59,426 nucleotides of DNA from Clostridia bacterium (GCA_017516745.1 JAFXBF010000018.1:1-59426), one strand, 5' to 3'. Counted from the stretch's first letter, positions 30,555-39,639 are shown. Numbers and translations are program-made. Notes: generated by a model from the sequence alone, not told the origin.

Positions 30555-32459
30555 TTAATAAATTTTATATTTTCCTATGAACGCTGTGCCGTTGTTGCGC
30601 TTTGCCGCAGGTGTTACCGAAGCAAGTGCGCCGTCTGTTGCATAGGTTTCGCCGACAATGATGAATGTCTTGCTGTCAAGTGCACAGATATCGTTGCAGG
30701 AATCGTTGCCTGTGCCTGCTACTGACTTGACGTGCTCGATTTCGCCGTCTTTATTGATTGCTAAAATGAAGCCGTCTGTGCCGCCCTTGTTGCCGATATC
30801 GGCAAAGTCACGGTTTTCGGAAGAGGTCATACCTACTGCCGCATAGCCGAAGCCTGTTTTTGCAAGGCTGTTGATGGTGTCGTTTTCAAGGCCGCCGTAG
30901 GTGCGAAGCCACTCAAGCTGGCCGTCGGCACTGTAGCGTGCCATATAAGCGTCATATCCGCCTCTGTTTACGGTGAATGCCCCGTCGGGGGAAGCGTATC
31001 TGCCAACGATAATGCAGCCTGAGCCGTCTGCGTAAATATCGTTTACTTCTTCCGTGCGTGAGCCCTCAAGAGTCTTTATCCAAAGCTGGCTGCCCGAGGG
31101 AGAGTATTTTGCGGTGACAACATTCTGCGAAACGGGTGTGAGCTTATTGTATTCCTTGGAGTTGGAATGGCAGGTGACATATATATTGCCGCTGCCGTCA
31201 CAGGCAATGCCACGCAGCGTTTCGTTTGCCGCACCGCCTATTCTGCCTGCCCATTCAACCGTACCGCTTGCGGAGAATTTGGCGACAACCGCATCTGTGC
31301 CCTGAAGGCCGAGGTCAGAAAAATCGCCGTCGGTTGAAAGGAACTTACCGCCTGCGGCAAAGCCGCCGTCAGGTGTTGCGGTTACTGCAACAAAGTAGTC
31401 CGTAGCCGTACCGCCGATGTGCTTGTACCACTGTACGTTGCCGTCTGCGGAAATCTTTGCGATAACGGAAAGGTAGGTCTTACCTGCGTTTTCGTAGCCG
31501 AGGTCAGCAGCGTTAGACTCGCCTACAGCAATGAAGCTGCCGTCGGAAAGCTGTGCAAAGTCATACATTCTTGTGTGACCCGATGTACCGATGGGGCAAA
31601 TCCATTTTACGCTGCCGTCAGCATCGTACTTGGCAAGGAATGAATAGAAGCCTGTCTGTGAAAAATCTGCAAAGTCTGCATCGGTGGATTCCGTGTTACC
31701 CAGGGCAACAAAGCTGTTCTTGCCAAGCGGAAGCACCTTGACAAACTTGTCGTTTTTCTTGCCGCCCAGACCCTTGAGCCAATCTACAGTGGAAGCGATG
31801 TTGATTTCGGGAATATCGATTGCGGGCTTGTCTTTTCCGGTTGTTGTGGGTGCGTAAAGGGGATTGTCGATAACATCGGTTGTTGTAACCTTGTCACTCT
31901 TCTTTGTGGTATAGTGCTTTGTTACCTGGTGCTCAAGTGTAATTTCAACCGTGTGGGTTATGTTTTCGGTGCGTGTTTCCGTTACAACCTCGGTAACTGC
32001 TTCGCCGTTTTCCTTGGTGACGGAGTTGCCGTCCTTGTCGGTTACGGCCTGTGTGACGTTGCTGCCGTCCTTGTTTGTTACATTTTCGGTGAATACAACG
32101 GTCTGGTTGACCATTGTTGTTTCGCCGTTTTTGTCCGTTACAAGCTCGCCGTTTTCATCACGCAGGGGATAGGTGTGGTAAACAACGCTTGTAACAACGG
32201 GGCGTGTCTGCTTGACTGTAACCTTTTCGCCGTTGGCGTTTGTGTAGGTTTCGCCGTTTTCGTCTGTTGCGTAAACAACGCTTGTAATCCATTCCTCGGT
32301 AAGAGGCTCGCCATCGGGGCCGAGAACGGTACAGCCGTTTTCATCTGTTACAAATACGTTGATTCCCGTTTTACCGTCGTTTTGCTTGTTGCAGGCGGTA
32401 AACAGCAGTGCTGCGGCAACGAGCAGTATTGCTACGGGTATGAGTGCTTTTCCTTTCAT
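30555..32459 (-). CDS. Beta-propeller lipoprotein with NG-type spacer repeats
   Basis: A 634-aa predicted lipoprotein (signal peptide and lipobox LFTAC, Cys about residue 23). Residues about 30-200 are a repeated spacer with DENGE, DKNGE, NKDGS and ENGEAVT motifs spaced 8-20 residues apart. From about residue 225 a repeat of about 45-55 residues (IAVGESNAAD, GFAAGGKFLSTDGDF, CIIVGRYASPDGAF, YAAVGMTSSENRDF, FIIVGETYATDGAL) forms a likely SBBP-type seven-bladed propeller. A binding or sensing role at the cell surface is inferred. The gene has its own promoter. Confidence 0.8.
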   Translation of the reverse strand: MKGKALIPVAILLVAAALLFTACNKQNDGKTGINVFVTDENGCTVLGPDGEPLTEEWITSVVYATDENGETYTNANGEKVTVKQTRPVVTSVVYHTYPLRDENGELVTDKNGETTMVNQTVVFTENVTNKDGSNVTQAVTDKDGNSVTKENGEAVTEVVTETRTENITHTVEITLEHQVTKHYTTKKSDKVTTTDVIDNPLYAPTTTGKDKPAIDIPEINIASTVDWLKGLGGKKNDKFVKVLPLGKNSFVALGNTESTDADFADFSQTGFYSFLAKYDADGSVKWICPIGTSGHTRMYDFAQLSDGSFIAVGESNAADLGYENAGKTYLSVIAKISADGNVQWYKHIGGTATDYFVAVTATPDGGFAAGGKFLSTDGDFSDLGLQGTDAVVAKFSASGTVEWAGRIGGAANETLRGIACDGSGNIYVTCHSNSKEYNKLTPVSQNVVTAKYSPSGSQLWIKTLEGSRTEEVNDIYADGSGCIIVGRYASPDGAFTVNRGGYDAYMARYSADGQLEWLRTYGGLENDTINSLAKTGFGYAAVGMTSSENRDFADIGNKGGTDGFILAINKDGEIEHVKSVAGTGNDSCNDICALDSKTFIIVGETYATDGALASVTPAAKRNNGTAFIGKYKIY

Positions 32460-32522
32460 TTCTTAACTCCTCCTATGTATATATTTGTGTTTATAAATTG
32501 TCAAATCAAAACAGTTAACGTA

Positions 32523-32551
32523 ATTATAGCACAACACATATTTCATTTCAA
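32523..32551 (-). promoter_or_regulatory. Promoter of the beta-propeller lipoprotein
   Basis: Minus strand TTGAAA (32551 to 32546), 17-nt spacer, TATAAT (32528 to 32523). The leader ends in AGGAGGAG before the ATG. Confidence 0.8.
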
Positions 32552-32643
32552 GATGAATATATAGTGTTTTTAATTCTATAATATAAAAAGTGTGGGTTTT
32601 GTTTGCCGTAATTTTTACGCAGATGTAAATTTAAGGAAAAATA

Positions 32644-32672
32644 TTTACAAACGGATAAAACTATAGTATAAT
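32644..32672 (+). promoter_or_regulatory. Promoter of the manganese-riboswitch gene
   Basis: TTTACA (32644-32649), 17-nt spacer, TATAAT (32667-32672). Transcription would begin a few nucleotides before the conserved GGGGAGTAG of the riboswitch. Confidence 0.85.
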
Positions 32673-32683
32673 ATTTTCCAAAT

Positions 32684-32855
32684 AAAGGGGAGTAGCTCGC
32701 ACCGCTTATCCCGAATACGGCGGTGTAATATTGGGCGTCATCCACGACTCTTTTGCAGAGTCCGCCGATATTTTAAAGAGTGAGACTTTTATCGCACAGA
32801 GTTTTTACAGCCGTTGCGATAAGGGTCTTTATTTTTTTAACGGGCAAGACCTTGT
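32684..32855 (+). ncRNA. yybP-ykoY-type (Mn2+) riboswitch
   Basis: The two most conserved strands of the yybP-ykoY aptamer are present: AAAGGGGAGTAGC at 32684-32696 and CGGGCAAGACCTTG at 32841-32854. Between them are GGGCGTCATCC at about 32733-32743 and two helical arms. It lies between a strong promoter and a P-type ATPase gene. Downstream, TTATTT/AAATAA pairing partly masks the AAGGAG ribosome binding site (32872-32877), which suggests translational control. The family is known to sense Mn2+ and to activate exporters. Confidence 0.85.
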
Positions 32856-32885
32856 TTTTATTTCATTAAATAAGGAGTTGAAACA

Positions 32886-35567
32886 ATGCAATTCTATCTT
32901 CAGGAAACCAAGGACGTTTTCTCTGCCGTAGGCAGTAACGAAAACGGTCTGTCCTCGCAGGAGGCAGCAAGCCGTCTTGAAAAGAATGGCAAAAACAAGC
33001 TCGCAGAGGCCAAGAAGGACTCTATGTTCAAACGCTTCGTCAACCAGATGAAGGACCCGATGATTATCATTCTTCTCGTTGCCGCAGTTATTTCTGCCGC
33101 TACGGAAATGATTGAGCACGGCGGCTGGACAACACCGACTGATTCAATAATCATTCTTACCGTTGTTCTTATCAACGCTGTTCTCGGTGTTCTTCAGGAA
33201 AGCAAGGCGGAAAAGGCCGTTGAGGCACTTCAGAAGATGTCTGCCGCAACAACAAAGACCCTTCGTGACGGCAAGGTTGAAACCGTCAAGAGTGAAGACC
33301 TTGTTGTGGGTGACGTTGTTCTTCTTGACGCAGGTGACGCTATTCCTGCCGACTGCCGTATTTTTGAATGTGCCAGTATGAAGATTGAAGAAGCTGCACT
33401 TACGGGTGAATCTGTTCCCGTAACAAAGCTCGTTAAGGCTCTTATGGGCAAGAACGACAGCGATGAAATTCCGCTTGGCGACCGCAAGAACATGGCTTAT
33501 ATGGGCTCTACTCTTGTTTACGGCCGTGGTAAGGCTGTTGTCACCGCAACGGGTATGGACACCGAAATGGGCAAGATTGCCAACGCCATCACCCTTGCAG
33601 AGGAAGGTAAAACTCCGCTTGAAATCAAGCTCGAGCAGCTTTCCAAAATCCTTACAAAGCTCGTTATCGGCGTTTGCGTATTTATTTTCGCATTCAACAT
33701 TGTAACAAAGTACTTTATGGGCCCCGAGGGCGCAGAGCTTTTCCCGATTGCGCTTGATTCGTTTATCACCGCTATCGCACTTGCTGTTGCCGCTATTCCC
33801 GAAGGCCTTGTAGCAGTTATGACCATCGTTCTTTCAATGGGCGTTACGAATATGTCCAAAAAGAACGCAATCATCCGTAAAATGACGGCGGTTGAAACGC
33901 TCGGCTGCACACAGATTATCTGCTCGGATAAGACGGGTACACTCACACAGAACGTTATGACCGTTGTTGACCACTATGCAGAGGACGAAATCCGCCTTGC
34001 AACGGCAATGGCTCTTTGCACAAACGCACAGGTTGAGCCCGACGGCAAATCCACCGGCGAGCCCGACGAGGTAGCACTTATTAACTACGCAAAGACACTT
34101 GGACTTGCAAAGGAAGAGCTTGTTGCAAAGACTCCCAGAGTCGGCGAAGTGCCGTTCGATTCCGGCAGAAAGATGATGAGCACCGTTCACTCGGCTGACG
34201 GCAAGTACGTTCAGTTCACAAAGGGTGCTCCCGACGAAATTCTCAAGAAGTGCTCCCACGCCTTTGTCGGCGGTCAGGTTGTAGCCATGACTGACGAAAT
34301 CAAGGCAAAGGCAGCCGAAGAAAACACAAGAATGGGCAACAAGGCTCTTCGTGTTTTCGCCGTTGCATATAAGATGTACGATGCAGAGCCTGCGGTTTAC
34401 GATTCCGCTTCGCTCGAGTACGATATGATATTCATCGGCCTCACCGGTATGATTGACCCTGTCCGTCCCGAGGTTAAGGACGCTATCGCAGAATGCCGTA
34501 CAGCAGGCATCAAGCCGATTATGATTACGGGCGACCACATCAACACCGCAAAGGCTATTGCAAGAGAGCTCGGTATTCTTTCCGACGACTCACAGGCTAT
34601 GATGGGTGTTGATATTGACAAGTACACCGACGAAGAGTTCGAGGCGATTGTCGAGAACATCAACGTTTACGCCCGTGTTCAGCCCGAGCACAAGACAAGA
34701 ATTGTCAACGCATGGCGCAGCAAGGGCTACGTTACCGCTATGACGGGTGACGGCGTTAACGATGCACCGTCAATCAAGAGTGCCGATATCGGTGTCGGTA
34801 TGGGTATCACAGGTACGGACGTTACAAAGAACGTTGCAGATATGGTTCTTGCAGACGATAACTTTGCAACAATCGTTTCCGCAGTCGGCGAAGGCAGAAG
34901 AATTTACGACAACATCCGTAAGGCTATTCAGTTCCTTCTCGGTTCCAACCTTTCCGAGGTTATCTCGATTTTCTTCGCTTCCCTTATGAATTTCACAATT
35001 CTTCAGGCGCCGCACCTTCTCTTCATCAACCTCATCACCGACTCTCTGCCCGCACTTGCACTCGGTACAGAAAGACCCGAGGCGGACATTATGAGAAGAA
35101 AGCCCAGAAGCAAGAACGACGGTATTTTCGCAGGCGGTCTCGGTGTTGACTGTGCTTACCAGGGTATCATCGTTTCAATCCTTACAGTTGCCGCTTTCTA
35201 TATCGGTGAGTTCCTTGAAACAGGTCACCTTATCTGGAGAAATATTCCCGACAGCAGCGAGGGTATGACAATGGCATTCTTCACCATGGCTATGTGTGAA
35301 ATCTTCCATTCGTTCAATATGCGCTCGCAGCGTGGCTCAGCCGTTGCAATGGTATTCAAGGGCAGCCACAATATCCTTCTCTACGGCGCAATGGCTCTCT
35401 CCTTCGTCCTCACAACAGCCGTTGTTGAGATTGACTTCCTTTCCAACCTCTTCGGCTTTGCTCACCTCGACCTCAAGGCATACCTCATTTCTCTCGGTCT
35501 TGCCTTCCTCGTCATCCCGATTGTCGAAGTTGTAAAGCTCATCCAGAGAAAAACAGCGAAGAACTAA
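32886..35567 (+). CDS. P2-type cation ATPase, probably manganese (or calcium) exporter
   Basis: An 893-aa P-type ATPase of the Ca2+/PMCA-like group. Seen: LTGESVPV (actuator loop), AVAAIPEGLVAV (M4 metal-site PEGL), CSDKTGTLTQN with the phosphorylated Asp at about residue 348, KGAPDEI (nucleotide domain), MITGDH, and MTGDGVNDAPSIKSADIGVGMG (hinge), plus about ten membrane segments with NLITDSLPALALG in M6. Sequence class alone says Ca2+; the upstream yybP-ykoY riboswitch argues for Mn2+ export, as in Lactococcus yoaB and Streptococcus MgtA-type pumps. ATG follows AAGGAG by about 8 nt. Single-gene unit with terminator. Confidence 0.92.
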   Translation: MQFYLQETKDVFSAVGSNENGLSSQEAASRLEKNGKNKLAEAKKDSMFKRFVNQMKDPMIIILLVAAVISAATEMIEHGGWTTPTDSIIILTVVLINAVLGVLQESKAEKAVEALQKMSAATTKTLRDGKVETVKSEDLVVGDVVLLDAGDAIPADCRIFECASMKIEEAALTGESVPVTKLVKALMGKNDSDEIPLGDRKNMAYMGSTLVYGRGKAVVTATGMDTEMGKIANAITLAEEGKTPLEIKLEQLSKILTKLVIGVCVFIFAFNIVTKYFMGPEGAELFPIALDSFITAIALAVAAIPEGLVAVMTIVLSMGVTNMSKKNAIIRKMTAVETLGCTQIICSDKTGTLTQNVMTVVDHYAEDEIRLATAMALCTNAQVEPDGKSTGEPDEVALINYAKTLGLAKEELVAKTPRVGEVPFDSGRKMMSTVHSADGKYVQFTKGAPDEILKKCSHAFVGGQVVAMTDEIKAKAAEENTRMGNKALRVFAVAYKMYDAEPAVYDSASLEYDMIFIGLTGMIDPVRPEVKDAIAECRTAGIKPIMITGDHINTAKAIARELGILSDDSQAMMGVDIDKYTDEEFEAIVENINVYARVQPEHKTRIVNAWRSKGYVTAMTGDGVNDAPSIKSADIGVGMGITGTDVTKNVADMVLADDNFATIVSAVGEGRRIYDNIRKAIQFLLGSNLSEVISIFFASLMNFTILQAPHLLFINLITDSLPALALGTERPEADIMRRKPRSKNDGIFAGGLGVDCAYQGIIVSILTVAAFYIGEFLETGHLIWRNIPDSSEGMTMAFFTMAMCEIFHSFNMRSQRGSAVAMVFKGSHNILLYGAMALSFVLTTAVVEIDFLSNLFGFAHLDLKAYLISLGLAFLVIPIVEVVKLIQRKTAKN

Positions 35568-35585
35568 TCGCACAATAAAGTAATT

Positions 35586-35617
35586 AAGCCGTCAGCTTGA
35601 AAGTAAGCTGACGGCTT
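35586..35617 (+). terminator. Terminator after the P-type ATPase
   Basis: AAGCCGTCAGCTT (35586-35598) and AAGCTGACGGCTT (35605-35617) form a perfect 13-bp stem, followed by TT. Confidence 0.9.
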
Positions 35618-35685
35618 TTGCTATAATAGAACAGTACAGTTTTTTGTGAATTATAGTTTGTATAAGTGCATTCTGCACTAAAAAG

Positions 35686-35715
35686 CCGCCCGTACTGCAT
35701 TTACAACACGGGCGG
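35686..35715 (-). terminator. Terminator after the ABC exporter pair
   Basis: Minus strand CCGCCCGT (35715 to 35708), a 14-nt loop, ACGGGCGG (35693 to 35686), then CTTTTTAG. It lies 46 nt past the second exporter stop codon. Confidence 0.85.
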
Positions 35716-35761
35716 TAAAACTATTGAGGTTTTTAAGAATTAAAGAGCAAAGTATGCGCCA

Positions 35762-37561
35762 TCAGCTTTCCTTGTACTTTTCCGCCTGTAAACGGAACAT
35801 ATAGGCGTATTTGCCGTTTTGCTCCATCAGCTCGTCGTGGCTGCCGCACTCAATTACCCTGCCGTTTTCGAGCATAAGTATTCTGTCGGCGTGGCGTGTG
35901 GTGGAAAGACGGTGCGATATGAACACAACCGTTGAGTCCGTACAGCTTTCGCTTATCGCCCTGTTCAGCTCGTATTCCGAAACGGGGTCAAGGTTAGCGC
36001 TCGGCTCGTCGAGAATGATATACGGGCTTTGCTTATAGAACACTCTTGCAATTGCCAGCTTCTGCTGTTCGCCGCCCGAAAGCATTAAACCTTCGTCGCT
36101 GAATTCACGCAGCAGCATGGTATCCGCACCGTTGGGAAGCTCTTTTGTAAAGCCTGCCAGTTCGAGTGCCTTCATCACACGGTCGCTGTCGTATTTCGGA
36201 GAAAGTGCCACGTTTTCGCCGACGGTTGCGCCGAAAATGCAAAAGTCCTGGAACACTGCGGAAAAGCGGCTGCGGTGGGAGGCAACCGTTACATCCCGTA
36301 TATCTCTGCCGCCTATTTCGATTGAGCCCGAATCAACGTCATAGAGCCTTAACAAAAGGTTGGTGAGCGTTGTTTTGCCGGCTCCGTTGTAGCCGACAAG
36401 AGCTATTTTTTCGCAGGGCTTTATTTCAAAGGAAACGCCGTTTATGCTCTCCTTTTCGCCGCCCTCATAAGTAAAGGAGATATCCTTTACAGATATCGTT
36501 TCGGGTTTGTCGCATTCAGCCGTATGGGCACCGTCCTTGATTTTGCTGTCGGTAGCTAAAAAGCTGCGGCATTTTTCAATCATCTTCGACCGCTCGGTAA
36601 AGCTCCTTAAGCTGTAAACCGTAAGGTACAGCACACTCGCACCAATCTGCGTGGCACCGTTGAAGGTGGCAACGAAATCGCCTGCGCCCATCTTACCCGT
36701 AACTATTGTCTGATAGCCTATGTAAAGGCTGAGAATAAGCATAAAGCCGACAACCTGAACCGAAAATTCCTGCACGAAGAAAAGCCCGTCCAGCTTTCGG
36801 ATAAAGCCCTTCTGCGTTTTGATAAGGTCGTTTGCACTTTCGTTGAAGCGTTTGCGCAGCAAGGGATATATACCGCTCGTGCGGATTTCGCCTGCATAAT
36901 CGGGCAGGTAAAACACCCTTGCAAAATAGTCGCTTCTGCGGTGCTTTTCGGTTACCGCTTCACGGCGCTTTGTCTGCAGATTGCCCGTATATTTGCCAAG
37001 CGGAATGAAAAGAATTACCGAGCCGAGCACAATAACAAGGCAAATCGGGTCAATAGTGAGCATAATTGCCGCTATTGCAAGGAAGGACAGAATCTGCTCA
37101 ATATAGCCCTTGATAATGCTGAGAATGTTTGTGAGGTTATCTGACACATTTTCTATAGACAGAATAAAATCGCTGTAATAACCCGGGTCGTCGTACTTGG
37201 CAAGGTCAAGCTCTGCCGCTTTACGGTAGAACATCGACTGAATTATCAGATCCATTTTCTCACGCTCACGGTGAACAAAAAGCTCATAGAAAACATTTGA
37301 GAAAATTTCGCACACAACGATTACGGCAAGCATAATTATAATGCCCGTGATTATCTTTTTCGGCTCACCGCCGCTTTGCACCTCGTCAATTATGTATTTA
37401 AGGCCTATAACGGATATGAGCTTACCCGGCATTGCGCCGACAATCTGCTCAAAAATGCTGCCGATTACAAGCCACGGCGAAGCCTTGAACATAAGCGAGA
37501 GCATATAGATTATATTTGAAACAGTGCTGTGCTTCTTCCTTATTTTCGCTTTCATTTTCAT
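35762..37561 (-). CDS. ABC exporter half-transporter, second of a pair
   Basis: A 599-aa fused permease-ATPase. Six membrane segments lie in residues about 20-310, then the ATPase: Walker A ALVGYNGAGKTTLTNLLL, signature LMLSGGEQQKLAIARVF, Walker B YIILDEPSANLDP, and H-loop VVFISHRLSTTRHADRI. Its start overlaps the end of the first exporter gene by 4 nt, so the two likely form a heterodimer in equal amounts. No peptidase C39 domain is present. The peptide gene upstream of the pair (39488-39553) makes peptide export the leading hypothesis, but lipid or drug export is possible. Confidence 0.92.
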   Translation of the reverse strand: MKMKAKIRKKHSTVSNIIYMLSLMFKASPWLVIGSIFEQIVGAMPGKLISVIGLKYIIDEVQSGGEPKKIITGIIIMLAVIVVCEIFSNVFYELFVHREREKMDLIIQSMFYRKAAELDLAKYDDPGYYSDFILSIENVSDNLTNILSIIKGYIEQILSFLAIAAIMLTIDPICLVIVLGSVILFIPLGKYTGNLQTKRREAVTEKHRRSDYFARVFYLPDYAGEIRTSGIYPLLRKRFNESANDLIKTQKGFIRKLDGLFFVQEFSVQVVGFMLILSLYIGYQTIVTGKMGAGDFVATFNGATQIGASVLYLTVYSLRSFTERSKMIEKCRSFLATDSKIKDGAHTAECDKPETISVKDISFTYEGGEKESINGVSFEIKPCEKIALVGYNGAGKTTLTNLLLRLYDVDSGSIEIGGRDIRDVTVASHRSRFSAVFQDFCIFGATVGENVALSPKYDSDRVMKALELAGFTKELPNGADTMLLREFSDEGLMLSGGEQQKLAIARVFYKQSPYIILDEPSANLDPVSEYELNRAISESCTDSTVVFISHRLSTTRHADRILMLENGRVIECGSHDELMEQNGKYAYMFRLQAEKYKES

Positions 37562-39384
37562 TCCACGCTCCCCTCATCATCTGTGTAGCTTGAAGCCTGG
37601 AGCGTGAACATTTCGCAGTAGCCGCCCTTAGCCGCCATAAGCTGTTCGTGCGTGCCGCACTCGGTAACCGTACCGCCATCGAAGACATAAATTCTGTCCG
37701 AAAGCACGGCGGAAGAAAGCCTGTGAGAAATGTAGATAACCGTTTTTTCCTCGGTTGCTTCAATAAGGCTTTCGTACATTTTGTATTCTGCTATGGGGTC
37801 AAGCGCTGACGAGGGCTCATCCAGAATTGCAAAATCAAAGTTCTTTGCAAACATTCTGGCGGCACACAGCTTCTGCTGTTCACCGCCCGAAAGTCCTGTG
37901 CCCTTTTCGTCAAACTCACGGGTAAACACGGTCTGCCTGCCCTCGGGCATGGACATAATCCGCTCGTAAATACCTGCAGCTTTGAGGGCTTTGTCAGTAA
38001 CGGCATCGTCCGCTTCGCCCTCACATTCACGGCACAGCACGTTTTCGCCAACGGTCAGTGCAAAGACCTTGTAATCCTGAAAAACGGTTGCAAGTCTTTC
38101 GTGAAGGGAAGCGATTTCATATTCCCGTATATCCGTGCCGTTGTATAGAATTTCTCCGCTGTCGGGGTCGTAAAAGCGCAGTAGCAGTTTAACAAAGGTT
38201 GTTTTGCCTGCACCGTTGTGACCGACAACGGCTACGGTTTCACCTTTGCTGATTTTAAAGCTGAGGTTTGTCAGAGAGGCTTTCTTTGCACCGGGATAGG
38301 TAAAGCTGACGTTTCTGAATTCGAGACTTTCAAATTCTTCGGCCTTTTTGTCGCCGCCGACAACCCTTTCTTCGTACTCAAAAAAGTCTTTCAGGTTGCC
38401 GAAATAAGCGGCTTCCTTCCTGACATTTGAAATGGCGTCACTCAAATCCTTGAGCACATCTTTGAGGTTGCTTACAGCCGTGACGATAACGGAAAAATCC
38501 GACACGGCGAGGTTTCTTTTCACAACAAAGCGGTATGCGGCATAGCCGTAGGTTGCAGCAACGGGCACAGCCTTACCGAAAAGACCCGAAACCGTTTCAA
38601 GCAGCATTACCTTAACGCCGTATTTTTTGATTATTGCCCTGTTGGTTTCAACCGCCGTTTTAAGCCGCTCAAGCATAACGGAAAATATGTCCGAGGTGCG
38701 CATATCCTTGGAAAAATCCTTGAGAAAAACCGTACGCTTGACGTATTCCTTTGAACGCTTGTGCGGTGTCATTTCCTTGTCTTTCTTCACATCGATTTTG
38801 CCGATTGCAATACCTGCCAGCACAACGAAAACGCCGACGGAAAGTATGAGCAACAGCCTCGGGTCAATTGAAACAATGTAAATAACAAGGAAAACACCCG
38901 TAAGCGTGCTTGCAAAAACATTTGAAAGATTAAAGGCAAATTCCATATTGTGCTCGTTGGTTATGATTTCCGTTGCACGCTTGTATTTGTCATAGAAATC
39001 GGGATTCTCAAAACAAGCCATATCAACGCTTACAGCCTTTCTGAAAATCCTGTCGTTGAGCCTTTTGTAGAATAATTTTGCTCTTGTGCAGACAAAATAG
39101 TCCGTAATGCAGTCCGTTGCCTTTGCAAGCAGACCTGCACCGGCAAACATCAGCACGAGCATTACATACTGCTTGTAGCTGCCGCCTTCTTCTATAAGCT
39201 CAAGCAAAAACTTGAGAAACAGTATTTCCTGAATAAAGCCCGTAAAAAACCAATAGGCTGTCTGGGTCATAATGAATGCAGTAAGCAGTAACGGTGCACA
39301 CTGCGCACAGATTTTTACGGCATAGAGCGTATCCTTAAGAGCCTTGAAGCGCTCTCCACCTTGTTTTTTGGGATTTTGTTTCAC
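37558..39384 (-). CDS. ABC exporter half-transporter, first of a pair
   Basis: A 608-aa fused permease-ATPase: six predicted membrane segments (about residues 25-320), Walker A AVVGHNGAGKTTFVKLLL, signature TGLSGGEQQKLCAARMF, Walker B FAILDEPSSALDP, H-loop VIYISHRLSSAVLSDRI. I chose the GTG at 39384 because AAGGAG lies 7 nt upstream; an in-frame ATG at 39468 sits inside the preceding terminator hairpin and is unlikely. There is no protease domain. It lies about 100 nt downstream of a 21-codon peptide gene, behind an intrinsic terminator, so read-through would supply the exporter at lower level than the peptide. Confidence 0.92.
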   Translation of the reverse strand: MKQNPKKQGGERFKALKDTLYAVKICAQCAPLLLTAFIMTQTAYWFFTGFIQEILFLKFLLELIEEGGSYKQYVMLVLMFAGAGLLAKATDCITDYFVCTRAKLFYKRLNDRIFRKAVSVDMACFENPDFYDKYKRATEIITNEHNMEFAFNLSNVFASTLTGVFLVIYIVSIDPRLLLILSVGVFVVLAGIAIGKIDVKKDKEMTPHKRSKEYVKRTVFLKDFSKDMRTSDIFSVMLERLKTAVETNRAIIKKYGVKVMLLETVSGLFGKAVPVAATYGYAAYRFVVKRNLAVSDFSVIVTAVSNLKDVLKDLSDAISNVRKEAAYFGNLKDFFEYEERVVGGDKKAEEFESLEFRNVSFTYPGAKKASLTNLSFKISKGETVAVVGHNGAGKTTFVKLLLRFYDPDSGEILYNGTDIREYEIASLHERLATVFQDYKVFALTVGENVLCRECEGEADDAVTDKALKAAGIYERIMSMPEGRQTVFTREFDEKGTGLSGGEQQKLCAARMFAKNFDFAILDEPSSALDPIAEYKMYESLIEATEEKTVIYISHRLSSAVLSDRIYVFDGGTVTECGTHEQLMAAKGGYCEMFTLQASSYTDDEGSVE

Positions 39385-39420
39385 GTTACATCTCCTTAGT
39401 GGCAACTGAGTCAGCTTGAT

Positions 39421-39462
39421 AAAAAGCAAAACAATCCCGAAAACGCAATGTCCTCGGGATTG
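39421..39462 (-). terminator. Attenuating terminator between peptide gene and exporters
   Basis: Minus strand CAATCCCGA (39462 to 39454), a 13-nt loop, TCGGGATTG (39440 to 39432), then TTTTGCTTTTT. A 9-bp perfect stem with an interrupted T-tract, so partial read-through is plausible. Confidence 0.8.
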
Positions 39463-39487
39463 ACACATTGGCTTATGTTTTCGCTTT

Positions 39488-39553
39488 TCAGCAAGCAGAA
39501 ACGGACACAGCTACCCGAATTTCAGTTTTGTTGAATAAAGTTGTCATCATCAT
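39488..39553 (-). CDS. 21-aa peptide, candidate exported or modified peptide precursor
   Basis: An open frame of 21 codons plus TGA starts with three ATG codons, MMMTTLFNK, and ends RVAVSVSAC with a C-terminal cysteine. GGAG lies 6 nt before the first ATG. A near-consensus promoter (39611-39639) lies about 50 nt upstream and an intrinsic terminator follows 26 nt after the stop, then two ABC exporter genes. Small size, own strong promoter, terminator read-through into exporters and a Cys/Ser/Val-rich end are what a peptide pheromone, bacteriocin or RiPP precursor would show. No maturation enzyme gene is adjacent. Alternatively it is a regulatory leader peptide. I know no named family for it. 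Confidence 0.6.
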   Translation of the reverse strand: MMMTTLFNKTEIRVAVSVSAC

Positions 39554-39579
39554 GTCCGTCTCCTTTCTTAAAAATTTCA

Positions 39580-39612
39580 TTGCACCTTAACACGGTCAGT
39601 GCCAAGGTGCAA
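39580..39612. promoter_or_regulatory. Inverted repeat over the start site of the peptide gene
   Basis: TTGCACCTT (39580-39588) and AAGGTGCAA (39604-39612) are perfect 9-bp arms with a 15-bp centre. The distal arm touches the -10 box and the likely start site lies within the repeat, so it could be an operator or a partial leader hairpin. Confidence 0.6.
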
Positions 39613-39639
39613 TATAGCATATTTTACTTTGTTTGTCAA
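39611..39639 (-). promoter_or_regulatory. Promoter of the peptide-exporter unit
   Basis: Minus strand TTGACA (39639 to 39634), 17-nt spacer, TATATT (39616 to 39611). The predicted start is near 39604, about 50 nt before the first ATG. Confidence 0.88.

Noticed and set aside
32731-32931. Plus-strand 66-codon frame before the P-type ATPase
   Set aside because: It runs through the riboswitch aptamer and out of frame into the ATPase gene; no ribosome binding site.
39468-39468. Upstream ATG for the first ABC exporter
   Set aside because: It lies in the loop region of the attenuator hairpin and lacks a ribosome binding site; the GTG at 39384 follows AAGGAG.
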